A stretch of DNA of 64,000 nt, taken from contig CP036290.1 of NCBI GenBank assembly GCA_007750655.1, forward strand, positions 3,348,001 through 3,412,000. The letters are read 5' to 3'. The notes under the pieces were generated by a model. The model saw nothing but the letters and a program-made list of their open reading frames with translations. It was not told the origin of the DNA and did not search any database. The stretch is from Rohdeia mirabilis. GTDB lineage: Bacteria; Planctomycetota; UBA1135; GCA-002686595. Within the stretch, counting starts at the first letter, position 1, and every line of letters starts with the position of its first letter. Both the position numbers and the translations under genes were made by a program. Shown here in pieces: positions 1-7,790 of this stretch.

Positions 1-58
1 GGTGATCGTCGGTCGCGAGTGGCGCATCGCGGGACTGCGCCTCAAGGCCGATCAGTGA
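1..58 (+). CDS. 3' end of an unidentified gene (partial)
   Basis: A plus-strand frame open from the window edge ends at TGA 56-58 and would encode about 18 residues ending in GLRLKADQ. It converges on the Gfo/Idh gene that ends 37 bp further on. The fragment is too short to name; it is listed only because the frame and its convergent position fit the end of a real gene. Confidence 0.35.
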   Translation, partial: VIVGREWRIAGLRLKADQ

Positions 59-94
59 GCGGCGGGCGCGCGGTTCGCCGGCGCGCCACGAAGC

Positions 95-1522
95 TCAGCC
101 CAGGGGCAGCTCGAAACCGGCGCGGGGCGCGCGGTGGTCGAGGGCCGCGGCCGCCTCGGCCAACGGCCCGACGACGCGGCCGCGCACGGCGTCCACCTCG
201 AGTTCCGCCCCGAGCGTGATCGACAGGTCGGCCGGCAGCGCGTTCTCGACAAGGTGCAGCCGCATGCGCGCGACGGCTTCCTCGCCCGCCAGGCCTCCGA
301 CGGTGTCGAGATCGGACGCCAGCGCGCGCTCGCTCCCGAGTCGGTGGGACAGGTTGGCCAGGTGGCACCAGCCGGCCGAAACGTGCCCGACCTGGGCGTC
401 CGCGTTCACGCGCGCCGGGTCACCCGCCTTCACCGCGTCGAGGAAGTTCTGGTAGTGGTCCTGTTCGCTGCCGCCGTCGAACGCGCGCGTCTCGACGCCG
501 TCGTGGTCGTACACGGGCACGTGGTTGTAGCTGCTGCTGACGACGTAGCCCCGCTCGCCGTGGAAGACGACGCCCGTGTTCGCTCCGCGGTAGGAGGGCG
601 ACACGAGGCCGCGCACCTCGAACACGATCGGCGGCGCCTCGTCACAGTCGAAGGCCACGACCTGCGAGTTGGGGGTTTCGCCATCGTCGTCGTAGCCCAG
701 TCGGCCGCCGAAGCTGCGCACGCGCCGCGGGAAGCCGTCGATCCCAGCGCCCCAGCGCGCAATGTCCATCTGGTGCACGCCCTGGTTGCCGATGTCGCCG
801 TTGCCCGTGTTCCAGACCCAGTGCCAGTCGTAGTGCAGGTTGGTGCGCCACACGTCGCCGAGGGCCGCGGGACCGGTCCACAGGTCGAAGTCGAGCGTCG
901 CAGGCGGAGCGGTCGGCGCGGCCACCTTGCCGATCGACTGACGGCGCTTGTAGCACAGACCGTTCACGCTGCGCAGCGCACCGATGCCACCTTCGCGCAC
1001 GAACGCGAGCGCGTCGCGGGTGGCGGCATGCGAGCGCGACTGCATGCCCGATTGAATCACGCGGCCCGACCGCCGCGCGGCGGCCACCAGCGCGCGGCCG
1101 TCCTCGAGACTCTGGCTGACCGGCTTCTCGACATAGACGTGCTTGCCCGCGTCGAGCGCCCAGATCGCCGCCAGCGAGTGCCAGTGGTTCGGCGTCGCGA
1201 TCGAGACGGCGTCGATCGAGTCGTCGTCCATGATCCGCCGCAGGTCGCGTTCGTAGCGCGCGTCCGGCACGGCCCGCTGGGCCTGCGCGATGACGCCCTC
1301 GTCCGGATCGCAGATCGCGACGACGCGCGCGTCCGGCGAGCGGTTGAAGCCGGCGATGTGGCCACGACCGCGACCGCGCACGCCGAGCACCGCCACGCGC
1401 ACGGGATCGGCGCCCTCCTGCACGGGCCCAAAGACGGGCGCGGCGAACACGGTGCGCGCAGCGGCCGCGGCGGCGGCGGAGGCGAGAAGCGACTCGGTGA
1501 CGAAGGTGCGGCGCGTGAGCAT
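95..1522 (-). CDS. Gfo/Idh/MocA family oxidoreductase, Tat-exported
   Basis: NAD(P)-dependent oxidoreductase-like protein of the Gfo/Idh/MocA family, 475 aa. The start at 1522 gives a twin-arginine signal (MLTRRTF, then an alanine-rich stretch to about residue 28), so it probably acts in the periplasm. The Rossmann fold starts near residue 42 (VLGVRGRGRG), followed by the acidic ribose-binding region CDPDE near 71. The family signature EKP is at 132-134 and the substrate-domain motif GNQGVHQMDIARW at 245-257, with the usual Asp/His pair. An open frame continues upstream of the ATG but only as low-complexity sequence antisense to nothing recognisable, so the signal-peptide ATG was chosen. It is the last gene of a minus-strand set with the SUMF1 lipoprotein 71 bp upstream. 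Secreted Gfo/Idh proteins are abundant in Planctomycetota and generally act on sugars; the substrate here is unknown. Confidence 0.9.
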   Translation of the reverse strand: MLTRRTFVTESLLASAAAAAAARTVFAAPVFGPVQEGADPVRVAVLGVRGRGRGHIAGFNRSPDARVVAICDPDEGVIAQAQRAVPDARYERDLRRIMDDDSIDAVSIATPNHWHSLAAIWALDAGKHVYVEKPVSQSLEDGRALVAAARRSGRVIQSGMQSRSHAATRDALAFVREGGIGALRSVNGLCYKRRQSIGKVAAPTAPPATLDFDLWTGPAALGDVWRTNLHYDWHWVWNTGNGDIGNQGVHQMDIARWGAGIDGFPRRVRSFGGRLGYDDDGETPNSQVVAFDCDEAPPIVFEVRGLVSPSYRGANTGVVFHGERGYVVSSSYNHVPVYDHDGVETRAFDGGSEQDHYQNFLDAVKAGDPARVNADAQVGHVSAGWCHLANLSHRLGSERALASDLDTVGGLAGEEAVARMRLHLVENALPADLSITLGAELEVDAVRGRVVGPLAEAAAALDHRAPRAGFELPLG

Positions 1523-1593
1523 GGGTGGGATCGGTTCGGGTCGGATGCGGCGCGCTCGAGGGTGCGCCGCCGTGTGCGGTTCAAAGCTCGCGC

Positions 1594-2421
1594 TCAGGCG
1601 TCCGGGCCGGGGGCGTCGCTGACGATACGGAAGCCGGCTTCCTCGCCGTCGGGGAGCCACCAGACTCCCGGCGGGTAGTTCGAGTCGCGCAGGGTCCAGT
1701 CGAAGTCGAACGGTTGGCGCGGGACCTCGCTGGGCCCTTCGAGAGCCGTGCGGAAGGATCCCCCCATCAGGAGCGGCCAATCGTCGTCCCCGGGGACAGC
1801 CGGCGTGGAGACGTACTCCGCGGCGTTGCCCAGGCCGTCGTAGAGGCCGCGGTCGTTGGCTTCGAGCTGCGCCACCTCGTGCGTGCGATCGCCCGCGTTC
1901 GAGGCCGTGTGCGCACGCCGGTCGAGGGGGACGCGCGCGTCGTCCGCCGAAGGGGCGCAGGCGCCGAGCCACTCCTGCTCGTCCGGCAGCCGAAAGGACT
2001 CGCCGGTCGCGCGCGACAGGAAGGCGCAGAAGCCTGCGGCGGCGTCGCGGCTGACACCGATCGCCGGCCACTGCCCCAGCCCCCAGCCGCGATCGAAAGG
2101 CTCGACGTCGAGCGGCCGCGACGGTCGCGCCATGGCGTCCACGGCGGCGCGGCGCGACTCGTCGAAGTCGCAGAAGACCAGGTACGCGTCCCAGGTCACT
2201 TCGGTACGACCGACCCACAGGCCCACGTCGTCGACCCACACCAATTCGAACGACGCGTCGCTGCCGGGGAGCGCGACCGTCCGCACGATCGGTGCGGGCG
2301 ACGCGGCGACGGCGGGATCGGCGGGATCGGCGGGATCGGCGGGATCGGGTCCTGTCCCGGCGCAGCCGATCAACGGCAGGGCCAGAACGAACGGATATCG
2401 GGCGATTCGAACGGTGTGCAC
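1594..2421 (-). CDS. SUMF1/FGE-sulfatase-domain lipoprotein
   Basis: Formylglycine-generating-enzyme-like (SUMF1) fold protein, about 275 aa. The GTG at 2421 places a lipobox cysteine at residue 20 (PLIGC), so it is read as an outer or inner membrane lipoprotein. An alternative GTG at 2460 overlaps the upstream stop (GTGA) and would add 13 residues. After a linker of repeated Asp-Pro-Ala units, family motifs run in order: GRTEVTWDAYLVF, a GVSRDAAAGFCAFLS segment, RLPDEQEW, YDGLGNAAEYV, MGGSF, and the C-terminal AGFRIV. Most bacterial SUMF1 lipoproteins are not sulfatase-maturing enzymes, and I see no sulfatase nearby, so a binding or structural role is as likely as catalysis. It follows the isomerase-like gene directly. 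Confidence 0.8.
   Translation of the reverse strand: MHTVRIARYPFVLALPLIGCAGTGPDPADPADPADPAVAASPAPIVRTVALPGSDASFELVWVDDVGLWVGRTEVTWDAYLVFCDFDESRRAAVDAMARPSRPLDVEPFDRGWGLGQWPAIGVSRDAAAGFCAFLSRATGESFRLPDEQEWLGACAPSADDARVPLDRRAHTASNAGDRTHEVAQLEANDRGLYDGLGNAAEYVSTPAVPGDDDWPLLMGGSFRTALEGPSEVPRQPFDFDWTLRDSNYPPGVWWLPDGEEAGFRIVSDAPGPDA
2312..2347. repeat. Four perfect 9-bp tandem repeats inside the SUMF1 lipoprotein gene
   Basis: Four identical copies of GCGGGATCG in a row. On the minus strand they encode the Asp-Pro-Ala linker just after the lipobox. In-frame 9-bp units can expand or contract without a frameshift, so linker length may vary between strains. Confidence 0.85.
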
Positions 2422-2456
2422 GGGGCGGCGGGAGGTGGAGGACCAGGACCTTTGGA

Positions 2457-3401
2457 TCACTCGCACGCGGCGGCGAGTTGCGAGCGCAGCGTGCTCAAGG
2501 CACGGGGCAGTTCTGCGTCGAAGTCGACGAAGCGGCACTCGACGCTGACGCGGCCACGGAAACCGGCGGCGACCAGCGCGCGCAGGGCCGGAACGAAGTC
2601 GTCGCCGTGGACGCCGGGCGCGCGGCGCCCCTCGTTCTCGGCGACGTGGAGGTGGTGCACGTACGGCGCCGCGCGAACGAGAACGTCGGCGCCCTCGTCC
2701 TCGCGCGCCATGTGGAACAGATCCGCCGTGAGTCGCACATGGTCGTGGTCGACCGCGCGCACGAGTCGCAGCCCCTCGGACACGCGGTTCACGAAGTCGG
2801 TCTCTGAACGCTGGAGCGGCTCCAGGCACAGGACGACACCCGCCTCGCGCGCGGGCTCGGCCAGGCGCGCGAGCAGGGCCACGAGCTGCAGCTCGGCGTC
2901 CGCGTGTGCGTACCCGTCCGGCGGCGTGCGGGCCGCGGCCGAGCCGAAGGTGACCGTGTCGATCCCCACCGCGTGCGCGCGCTCGAACACCATGCGCGCC
3001 TCGTCCAGCACCGCGTCGTGGTCGGCGTTGGGGCCGGTACAACGCAGTCGGCCGGGGAGGAAGGAGTTGGCCGCCCGCGCGGGCACGGCGAGCGCGCGCA
3101 GGGCGTCGAGGCGCTCGCGCAGCTCCGTGGAACTCCACGAACCCGCCAGATCGCGCTGGCAGGCGAGCTCGACGAAATCCGCACCGGCGCGCGCGAGTGC
3201 CGGGGCCCGATCCGGACCGGCGCAGACGCCGATCTGGAGCGCGGGCGCTGCGGTGGCCTGCGCGGCCGTCGGCGCGGCCATCCGTACGGCGGCCCGTCCA
3301 TGCGCGATCGAGGTGGGCAGGATCGAATCGAGCAGGCCGCTCCCCGCGAGGCCCGCGGCCAGCCCGAGGAAGACTCGTCGGTTCGCGACGGCTGGCCTCA
3401 T
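2457..3401 (-). CDS. Hydroxypyruvate isomerase-like TIM-barrel protein, exported
   Basis: Xylose-isomerase-like TIM-barrel protein of 314 aa, closest in motif pattern to hydroxypyruvate isomerase (Hyi). The N-terminus (RRVFLGLAAG) looks like a Tat or Sec signal, so export is likely. Putative metal ligands appear in the expected order: LEPLQRSETDF, the segment TADLFHMAREDE, HLHVAENEGR followed by PGVHGDDF, and VSVECRF near the end. The ATG at 3401 overlaps the stop of the sigma factor gene (ATGA), implying translational coupling. With the Gfo/Idh protein downstream it may belong to a sugar or sugar-acid modification route, but that is inference from neighbours. Confidence 0.8.
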   Translation of the reverse strand: MRPAVANRRVFLGLAAGLAGSGLLDSILPTSIAHGRAAVRMAAPTAAQATAAPALQIGVCAGPDRAPALARAGADFVELACQRDLAGSWSSTELRERLDALRALAVPARAANSFLPGRLRCTGPNADHDAVLDEARMVFERAHAVGIDTVTFGSAAARTPPDGYAHADAELQLVALLARLAEPAREAGVVLCLEPLQRSETDFVNRVSEGLRLVRAVDHDHVRLTADLFHMAREDEGADVLVRAAPYVHHLHVAENEGRRAPGVHGDDFVPALRALVAAGFRGRVSVECRFVDFDAELPRALSTLRSQLAAACE

Positions 3402-4312
3402 CCTTCGAGCGTGCGGCGGCGTTCGCTCAAGCGCTTCACGAGCGCGTCCAGCCCGTCCGTCCCGCCGCGATGGATGTCGTCGCGGTTGGCGATGCACCAG
3501 CGACAGCGCATCTCGACCAGGTGGAACTCGACGAACTCGAGGTGCTGGCCCTCGAGCTGGCCGGCGAGCAGTCGCTCGAGCACGTCGCGCGGCGGACAGG
3601 ACAGGTGCCACTCGCGCCACAGCGCCGACACGTCGAGGTCGAGCAGACGCCCCCCCTCTTCGGCCACGGCCAACAGCGGAATCAGATCGCTGCCCGCTTC
3701 GCGCCGCGCCGCCAGCTGGCGGATGCGCTTGAGCGCGCGGAACTTGATGCCGGCCACCGCGGTCTCGTCGCCGAAACCGAAGAAGCGCCAGGCGTCGCGG
3801 TTGCGCCAGCCACCGGCGAAGAGCGACTCGATCACCGCGAGGCGCTGGTACTCGCCGATGTCGATGGTCTCCTGGATCCATTCGCCGAGCACTTCCCCCA
3901 GGAGGTCGCGTGCGCGGTCGGACAGTTCGATCCCGCGCACGATCGCGCTCGGCGTCTCGGTCTCGTGCACGAGGCTGTCGAGCGCCGGACCGGACTGGTC
4001 CTCGTCCTCCTGGACCGCAACGGTGCGGGCCTTGCGGCGTCGCAGGTGGTCGATCGTGCGGTTGCGACAGATGCCGAACAGGTACTGCTCGAACGTGTAC
4101 TTGGTGTCGAAGTCGCCGATGCCGCGCACGGCGCCCAGGAGCGCTTCCTGCACCACGTCCTCGGCACCCTGGAGGTCGCTGACCCGACGTTGGGCGTAGG
4201 CGAGCAGACGTCCGCAGTAGGACTGCTCGACGCGACGCCACTCGGCGTCGTCGTGGGCCTGGAGGGCGGGGATGTCGGGCCGCCAGTCGTCGTCCTCGTG
4301 CGAAGTCGCCAT
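3398..4312 (-). CDS. ECF-like RNA polymerase sigma factor with C-terminal extension
   Basis: Sigma-70 family factor of 304 aa, well above the usual 170-200 aa for ECF sigma factors. Region 2 is clear (AEDVVQEALLGAVRG, then FGICRNRTIDHLRRRK, about residues 50-95), and a region-4-like helix-turn-helix segment lies near 170-200 (WRFFGFGDETAVAGIKFRAL). Beyond it is an extension of roughly 100 residues with CPPRDVLERLLAGQLEG and then HLVEMRCRWC, which resembles the Cys/His zinc-binding element of anti-sigma factors but with wider spacing than the usual HxxxCxxC. No separate anti-sigma gene is adjacent. It is the first gene of the set and overlaps the isomerase-like gene by 4 bp. Confidence 0.85.
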   Translation of the reverse strand: MATSHEDDDWRPDIPALQAHDDAEWRRVEQSYCGRLLAYAQRRVSDLQGAEDVVQEALLGAVRGIGDFDTKYTFEQYLFGICRNRTIDHLRRRKARTVAVQEDEDQSGPALDSLVHETETPSAIVRGIELSDRARDLLGEVLGEWIQETIDIGEYQRLAVIESLFAGGWRNRDAWRFFGFGDETAVAGIKFRALKRIRQLAARREAGSDLIPLLAVAEEGGRLLDLDVSALWREWHLSCPPRDVLERLLAGQLEGQHLEFVEFHLVEMRCRWCIANRDDIHRGGTDGLDALVKRLSERRRTLEG

Positions 4313-4658
4313 GAGCGGGCGAGTCTACCCGGCCGGCGGGAGCGGTTCCTCCCCCCAAGTGCCCCGGGCGCGCCGCGCGGCGGTGGCCCGTGGGGCGGGT
4401 CGCCGCAGGGGTTCGGGGCCGTGCTGGCCCGCGTCCGAGGGACCGTCCGCGCTCGGACCGGTGCCGCCGCGTCGATGCGTGCGCCCGCGGTGCCAGTGCG
4501 TCGAAGGGCGTGCGTCGAAGGGCGTGCGAGGTGCAGCCAAGGCGACGTCGTCCTGCGCACCGGTGGGTCGACGGACTCCGAGCGATCGACGATCGCAGAC
4601 GCGGTGCGGGATCGCGTGACGGTCCGCGCCCCTTCGAGTCGGTCGCCGGCGAACGCTC
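4313..4658. other. Intergenic region upstream of the sigma factor gene
   Basis: 346 bp between the sigma factor start and the end of the GGDEF-like gene. No convincing coding frame, RNA gene or strong terminator was seen. It contains a short 14-bp tandem duplication (listed separately). The sigma factor promoter presumably lies near its right-hand part relative to transcription, but no consensus can be read by eye. Confidence 0.5.
4496..4527. repeat. 14-bp tandem duplication
   Basis: The unit GTGCGTCGAAGGGC occurs twice head to tail (4496-4509 and 4510-4523), followed by the first four bases of a third copy. It lies in noncoding sequence. Confidence 0.8.
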
Positions 4659-5540
4659 TCAGACCGCGGCCGTCTCGCGCGCCAGACGCAGGAGATCGCT
4701 CGGGCGCTGGACGTCGGGGTGCGGGTAGAAGGCGCTGCCGATGTTGAGTTCGATGCGGTCGCCGACCAGGTCGCGCAGGCCGAGCTTCTTCACCGCCGCG
4801 CGCACGCGATCGGCCATGATCCGCGCGCCTTCGGGCGGCGTGCTCGGCAACAGGAACAGGAACGAGCTGCGGTCGAAGCGGCCGAGGATGTCGGTGTCGC
4901 GGCAGGCCTGCAGGAAGACGCTGGCCAGTTGGCGCAGCACGTCCTCGTGGGCCTCGCCGTCGAAGCCCATCGACACGCACGCGAGCGGGTGGCCGAAGCG
5001 GCGCGAGCGCTTGAACTCCTCGTCGATCTTGTAGGTGAGGAACTCGTAGTTGAAGAGGCTCGTCTCGGGATCGGCGAGGCGCTCGAGCATCTCCATCGGG
5101 CGCGACTCGCTCTGGGTGAGTTCGCGCAGGAGCGACTCGGGCAACACGGCGTCACCGGCGGCGAACGCGTCGGGCTGCACGGGCGAAGCCTGGGCGGCAC
5201 CGAGCGCCGCGGCGACGGCGCCTGCGTCGAAGTCGCGCGTCAGGACGGAGGACGCGCCGCAGAAGCGCGCGATCGGTTCGGCGATCGGGACGTGCGGATC
5301 GTCACTCGTGTGCGCCAGCACGAAGACGAGCCGCGTTCCGCCGCGCGCCGTCAGCTGGCGGCAGGCTTCGTAGGCCGTCGTGCGACCGTCGAGCGCACCG
5401 TCCACCACGACCGTTCCGCCGGGCCCGTCCGCCAGGAGCGCGTCGAGGGCGACCGGTCCGTCGGCCTCGAGCGAGCCGAGGGCTCCGCGCAGTTCGTCGA
5501 CGAAGGCGGGGTCGTTGGAAAGGATGCGAATGGCGGGCAC
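4659..5540 (-). CDS. Receiver-like protein with degenerate GGDEF domain
   Basis: About 293 aa from the GTG at 5540; longer upstream frames exist but are low-complexity. The N-terminal 110 residues (IRILSNDPAFVDELRGAL...GTVVVDGALDGRTT) have the alternating pattern of a response-regulator receiver, although the phosphoacceptor aspartate is not clearly placed. The C-terminal half matches a GGDEF fold: LADPETSLFNYEFL, a GHPLACVSMGFDG strand, then DILGRFDRSSFLFLLP. In active diguanylate cyclases the last segment carries GGDEF; here FDRSS replaces it, so cyclic-di-GMP synthesis is unlikely and a binding or scaffold role is more plausible. It stands alone between noncoding gaps. Confidence 0.7.
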   Translation of the reverse strand: MPAIRILSNDPAFVDELRGALGSLEADGPVALDALLADGPGGTVVVDGALDGRTTAYEACRQLTARGGTRLVFVLAHTSDDPHVPIAEPIARFCGASSVLTRDFDAGAVAAALGAAQASPVQPDAFAAGDAVLPESLLRELTQSESRPMEMLERLADPETSLFNYEFLTYKIDEEFKRSRRFGHPLACVSMGFDGEAHEDVLRQLASVFLQACRDTDILGRFDRSSFLFLLPSTPPEGARIMADRVRAAVKKLGLRDLVGDRIELNIGSAFYPHPDVQRPSDLLRLARETAAV

Positions 5541-5732
5541 GGGCTGGATCGGGCTGGAGTGGTCGAAACGGGCGCGAAACCGCGCCGTCGGTCGTGAGGC
5601 CCGCCCATTGTGGACCCCGCGACCGGACGGGGGCGGGTCGGGTCCAGGACCCGAGCCCAAGGACATCCCATTCGCGGGAGAGGCGTCGAGCGCCCCCGTG
5701 CGAGGGCCCAACGGCGCAGCGAGTCGGCGCGA

Positions 5733-6482
5733 TCAGCCCTCGAGCTGCTCCATCCACCCGTCCTCGAACTCGTAGTTCGCATAGACGGTCTGGACGTCCT
5801 CGTGGTCGTCGAGGTCGTCGATGAGGCGCATGACCTTCTTCGCGTCCTCGAGCGTCGCCACCTTCGCGGTGGTCTGCGGCACGTAGCCGATCTCGGCCGA
5901 CAGGAACTCGACGCCCTGACTCTCGAGCGCCTCCTTCACCTCGATGAAGTTCTTCGCGTCGGCGAGCAGGGTCGAGGCCTCGGCGTCGAACTCCACGTCG
6001 TCGGCACCGACCTCGAGGGCCAGCTCCATCAACTGCTCCTCGCTGCGCTCGCCCGTCTCGATCACGAAGATCGAGCGGAAGTCGAACATGAAGGACACCG
6101 ATCCGGGCGAGCCGAGGTTGCCCCCGCGCTTCTCGAAGATGAACTTGATGTCCGCCGCCGTGCGGTTGCGGTTGTCGGTGAGCGCGGCGACCATCACCGC
6201 GACGCCGCCGACCGCGTAGCCCTCGTAGGAGAGCTCCTCCATGTCGCCCTTGTTGTCACCCGACGCGCTCTTGATCGCGCGCTGGATGTTGTCCTTGGGC
6301 ATGTTCGCCGCCTTGGCCTTCTCGACGGCGTACTTGAGCTTGAGGTTCTGATCCGGGTCCGGACCGCCCTGCTTGACGGCCGACAGGATCATCTTCGAGC
6401 ACTTGCTGAAGATCTTGGCGCGCTTGGCGTCGACGGCGTTCTTGCGACGCGCGACGTTCGCGGCGTGTGAGTGACCGGCCAT
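5733..6482 (-). CDS. yebC: YebC/PmpR/TACO1 family protein
   Basis: 249-aa member of the YebC family, with the conserved start MAGHSHAANVARRK and KRAKIFSKCSKMI and the typical three-domain length. The family has been described both as a DNA-binding transcriptional regulator and, more recently, as a ribosome-associated translation factor helping difficult peptide sequences. The middle domain (NMPKDNIQRAIK, YEGYAVGGVAVMV, RTAADIKFIFEKRGGNLG) is fully conserved. It lies 170 bp downstream of rpsI, on the same strand but separated by a strong hairpin terminator, so it is probably transcribed independently. Confidence 0.95.
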   Translation of the reverse strand: MAGHSHAANVARRKNAVDAKRAKIFSKCSKMILSAVKQGGPDPDQNLKLKYAVEKAKAANMPKDNIQRAIKSASGDNKGDMEELSYEGYAVGGVAVMVAALTDNRNRTAADIKFIFEKRGGNLGSPGSVSFMFDFRSIFVIETGERSEEQLMELALEVGADDVEFDAEASTLLADAKNFIEVKEALESQGVEFLSAEIGYVPQTTAKVATLEDAKKVMRLIDDLDDHEDVQTVYANYEFEDGWMEQLEG

Positions 6483-6547
6483 GGCGAGTGGGACGGGAGG
6501 CGAGTGGTTCGAGAAGGGTGGGCCGCGGACGACCCGTGAACGAAAGA

Positions 6548-6585
6548 ACCGGGGCCGCCGCCGCGCGAGCGGTGGCGGCCCCGGT
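6548..6585 (-). terminator. Hairpin terminator after rpsI
   Basis: An inverted repeat of 15-bp arms (6548-6562 and 6571-6585, one G-T mismatch) around an 8-nt loop. Read on the minus strand, which carries rplM-rpsI, the hairpin is followed by TCTTTCGTTC, a partial T-tract. This fits a Rho-independent terminator 67 bp past the rpsI stop. Confidence 0.75.
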
Positions 6586-6652
6586 GAATCCGATGGCGGA
6601 TCGAAGGGCGAGCGGCGGACGACCAGGGGTCACGCAGCCGCGCGCCGGTGGA

Positions 6653-7051
6653 TCAGCGCTTGGAGAACTGGAAGCCGCGTCGGGCGCCGCGACGACCGTA
6701 GTGCTTGCGCTCCTTCATGCGGCTGTCCCGCGTGAGGAGACCGTTCTCGCGCAGGTCCTCGAAGACGGCCGGGTTCGCTTCCTTGATGGCGCGCGCCAGA
6801 CCGAGGCTCACCGCACCGGCTTGGCCGTGGGGGCCGCCGCCGTTGACGTTGACCCAGATGTCGTAGCTCGACTCTTCGGGCAGCTGGCCGATCGGAGCCT
6901 TCGCCGCGACCTGGTCACGCAGGGCCGGGAAGTAGTCGTCGACGGTCTTGCCGTTGACGGTGAAGTTGCCGGAGCCGGGCTTGATGCGAACGCGGGCGAC
7001 CGCGGACTTACGACGGCCGAGGCCCCAGGTGTACGGATTGATGACGGGCAT
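6653..7051 (-). CDS. rpsI: 30S ribosomal protein S9
   Basis: Small-subunit ribosomal protein S9 (uS9), 132 aa from the ATG at 7051, matching family length. Diagnostic features: GLGRRKSAVARVRIKPGSG near the N-terminus, NGGGPHGQAGAVSLGLARA in the middle, and the basic C-terminal tail KERKHYGRRGARRGFQFSKR, whose last residues reach the P-site tRNA in known ribosomes. Upstream open frame extending beyond this ATG belongs to antisense sequence. It follows rplM by 38 bp, the conserved L13-S9 pair. Confidence 0.97.
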   Translation of the reverse strand: MPVINPYTWGLGRRKSAVARVRIKPGSGNFTVNGKTVDDYFPALRDQVAAKAPIGQLPEESSYDIWVNVNGGGPHGQAGAVSLGLARAIKEANPAVFEDLRENGLLTRDSRMKERKHYGRRGARRGFQFSKR

Positions 7052-7089
7052 CTTTGGAAGGTGCGTTGGGTGTTCGGAGGCGGAGCGGA

Positions 7090-7518
7090 TCAGCCGTTGG
7101 CGGCGACGGGCTTCTGCGCGGTGTGCGGGTGCTCCGCGCCGGCGTAGACCTTCAGGTTGCGGAGCATGTCGCGACCGAGGCGGCTCTTCGGAAGCATCCG
7201 TCGCACGGCGAGCGTGACGATCATCTCCGGGGTGCGCTCGCGCATGTAGTCCATGTCGCGCTCCTTCAGACCGCCCGGGAAGCCCGAGTAGAAGGGGTAG
7301 ATCTTCTGCTCGTTCTTCTTGCCCGTGAACACACAGCGCTCGGCGTTGATCACGACGACGTGCGCCCCCGTGTTCTCCGAGTAGGTGTACGTGGGTTGAT
7401 CCTTGCCCTGGAGCATGGTGGCGATGCGTGCAGCCATGCGCCCGATCGGCTCCTGCGTGGCGTCGAACAGGTACCAGCGCTCGGGAACGTCGGTGGCGCG
7501 TACGTGGGTGGTCTTCAT
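7090..7518 (-). CDS. rplM: 50S ribosomal protein L13
   Basis: Large-subunit ribosomal protein L13 (uL13), 142 aa, the same length as the E. coli protein. The ATG at 7518 was chosen because it gives the family start MKTTHVRATDV; a GTG six codons upstream is possible but would add MISHQV. Core motifs include WYLFDATQEPIGRMA, ENTGAHVVVINAE, and the PPEMI/AVRRMLPKSRLGR region. Co-transcribed with rpsI downstream. A short inverted repeat sits immediately upstream and could be part of a leader. Confidence 0.97.
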   Translation of the reverse strand: MKTTHVRATDVPERWYLFDATQEPIGRMAARIATMLQGKDQPTYTYSENTGAHVVVINAERCVFTGKKNEQKIYPFYSGFPGGLKERDMDYMRERTPEMIVTLAVRRMLPKSRLGRDMLRNLKVYAGAEHPHTAQKPVAANG

Positions 7519-7530
7519 CACCTGGTGGGA

Positions 7531-7550
7531 GATCACGTTCGAGAGTGATC
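7531..7550 (-). promoter_or_regulatory. Short inverted repeat in the rplM leader
   Basis: GATCAC (7531-7536) and GTGATC (7545-7550) form a perfect 6-bp stem with an 8-nt loop, ending 12 nt before the rplM ATG. Position next to the ribosome-binding region suggests translational or autogenous control, but a 6-bp stem alone is weak evidence. Confidence 0.3.
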
Positions 7551-7790
7551 GTTTGAGGGCTAGCTAGTTCGAAGCGCGCCGGCGGCGAGGCTTCGGGTGG
7601 GAGCGGTCGGACAGCGCCGGCGAGCCCGAGGGCGTTCGACGACGAGACGACCCCGATCCGCCAGCGGGCACGTCCGCGGCGATTCGAGGGCCGAAGAAGG
7701 TATCCCCCGCCCCCGCCGGGCACAAGCACCGGACGGATTCGCGTGCGGGAAGGGCCGGATCGGACGCGGGACCCTGGCGCTCCGAACCAC

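Noticed and set aside
134-1678. 514-codon plus-strand open frame antisense to the Gfo/Idh gene
   Set aside because: Composition is Arg/Ala/Val-rich with no motifs; it mirrors the minus-strand gene whose family signature is unambiguous. High GC opens antisense frames.
1594-2460. Sulfatase-maturing enzyme (true FGE) assignment for the SUMF1 gene
   Set aside because: No sulfatase gene nearby and the active-site cysteines could not be placed by eye; kept as SUMF1-domain lipoprotein.
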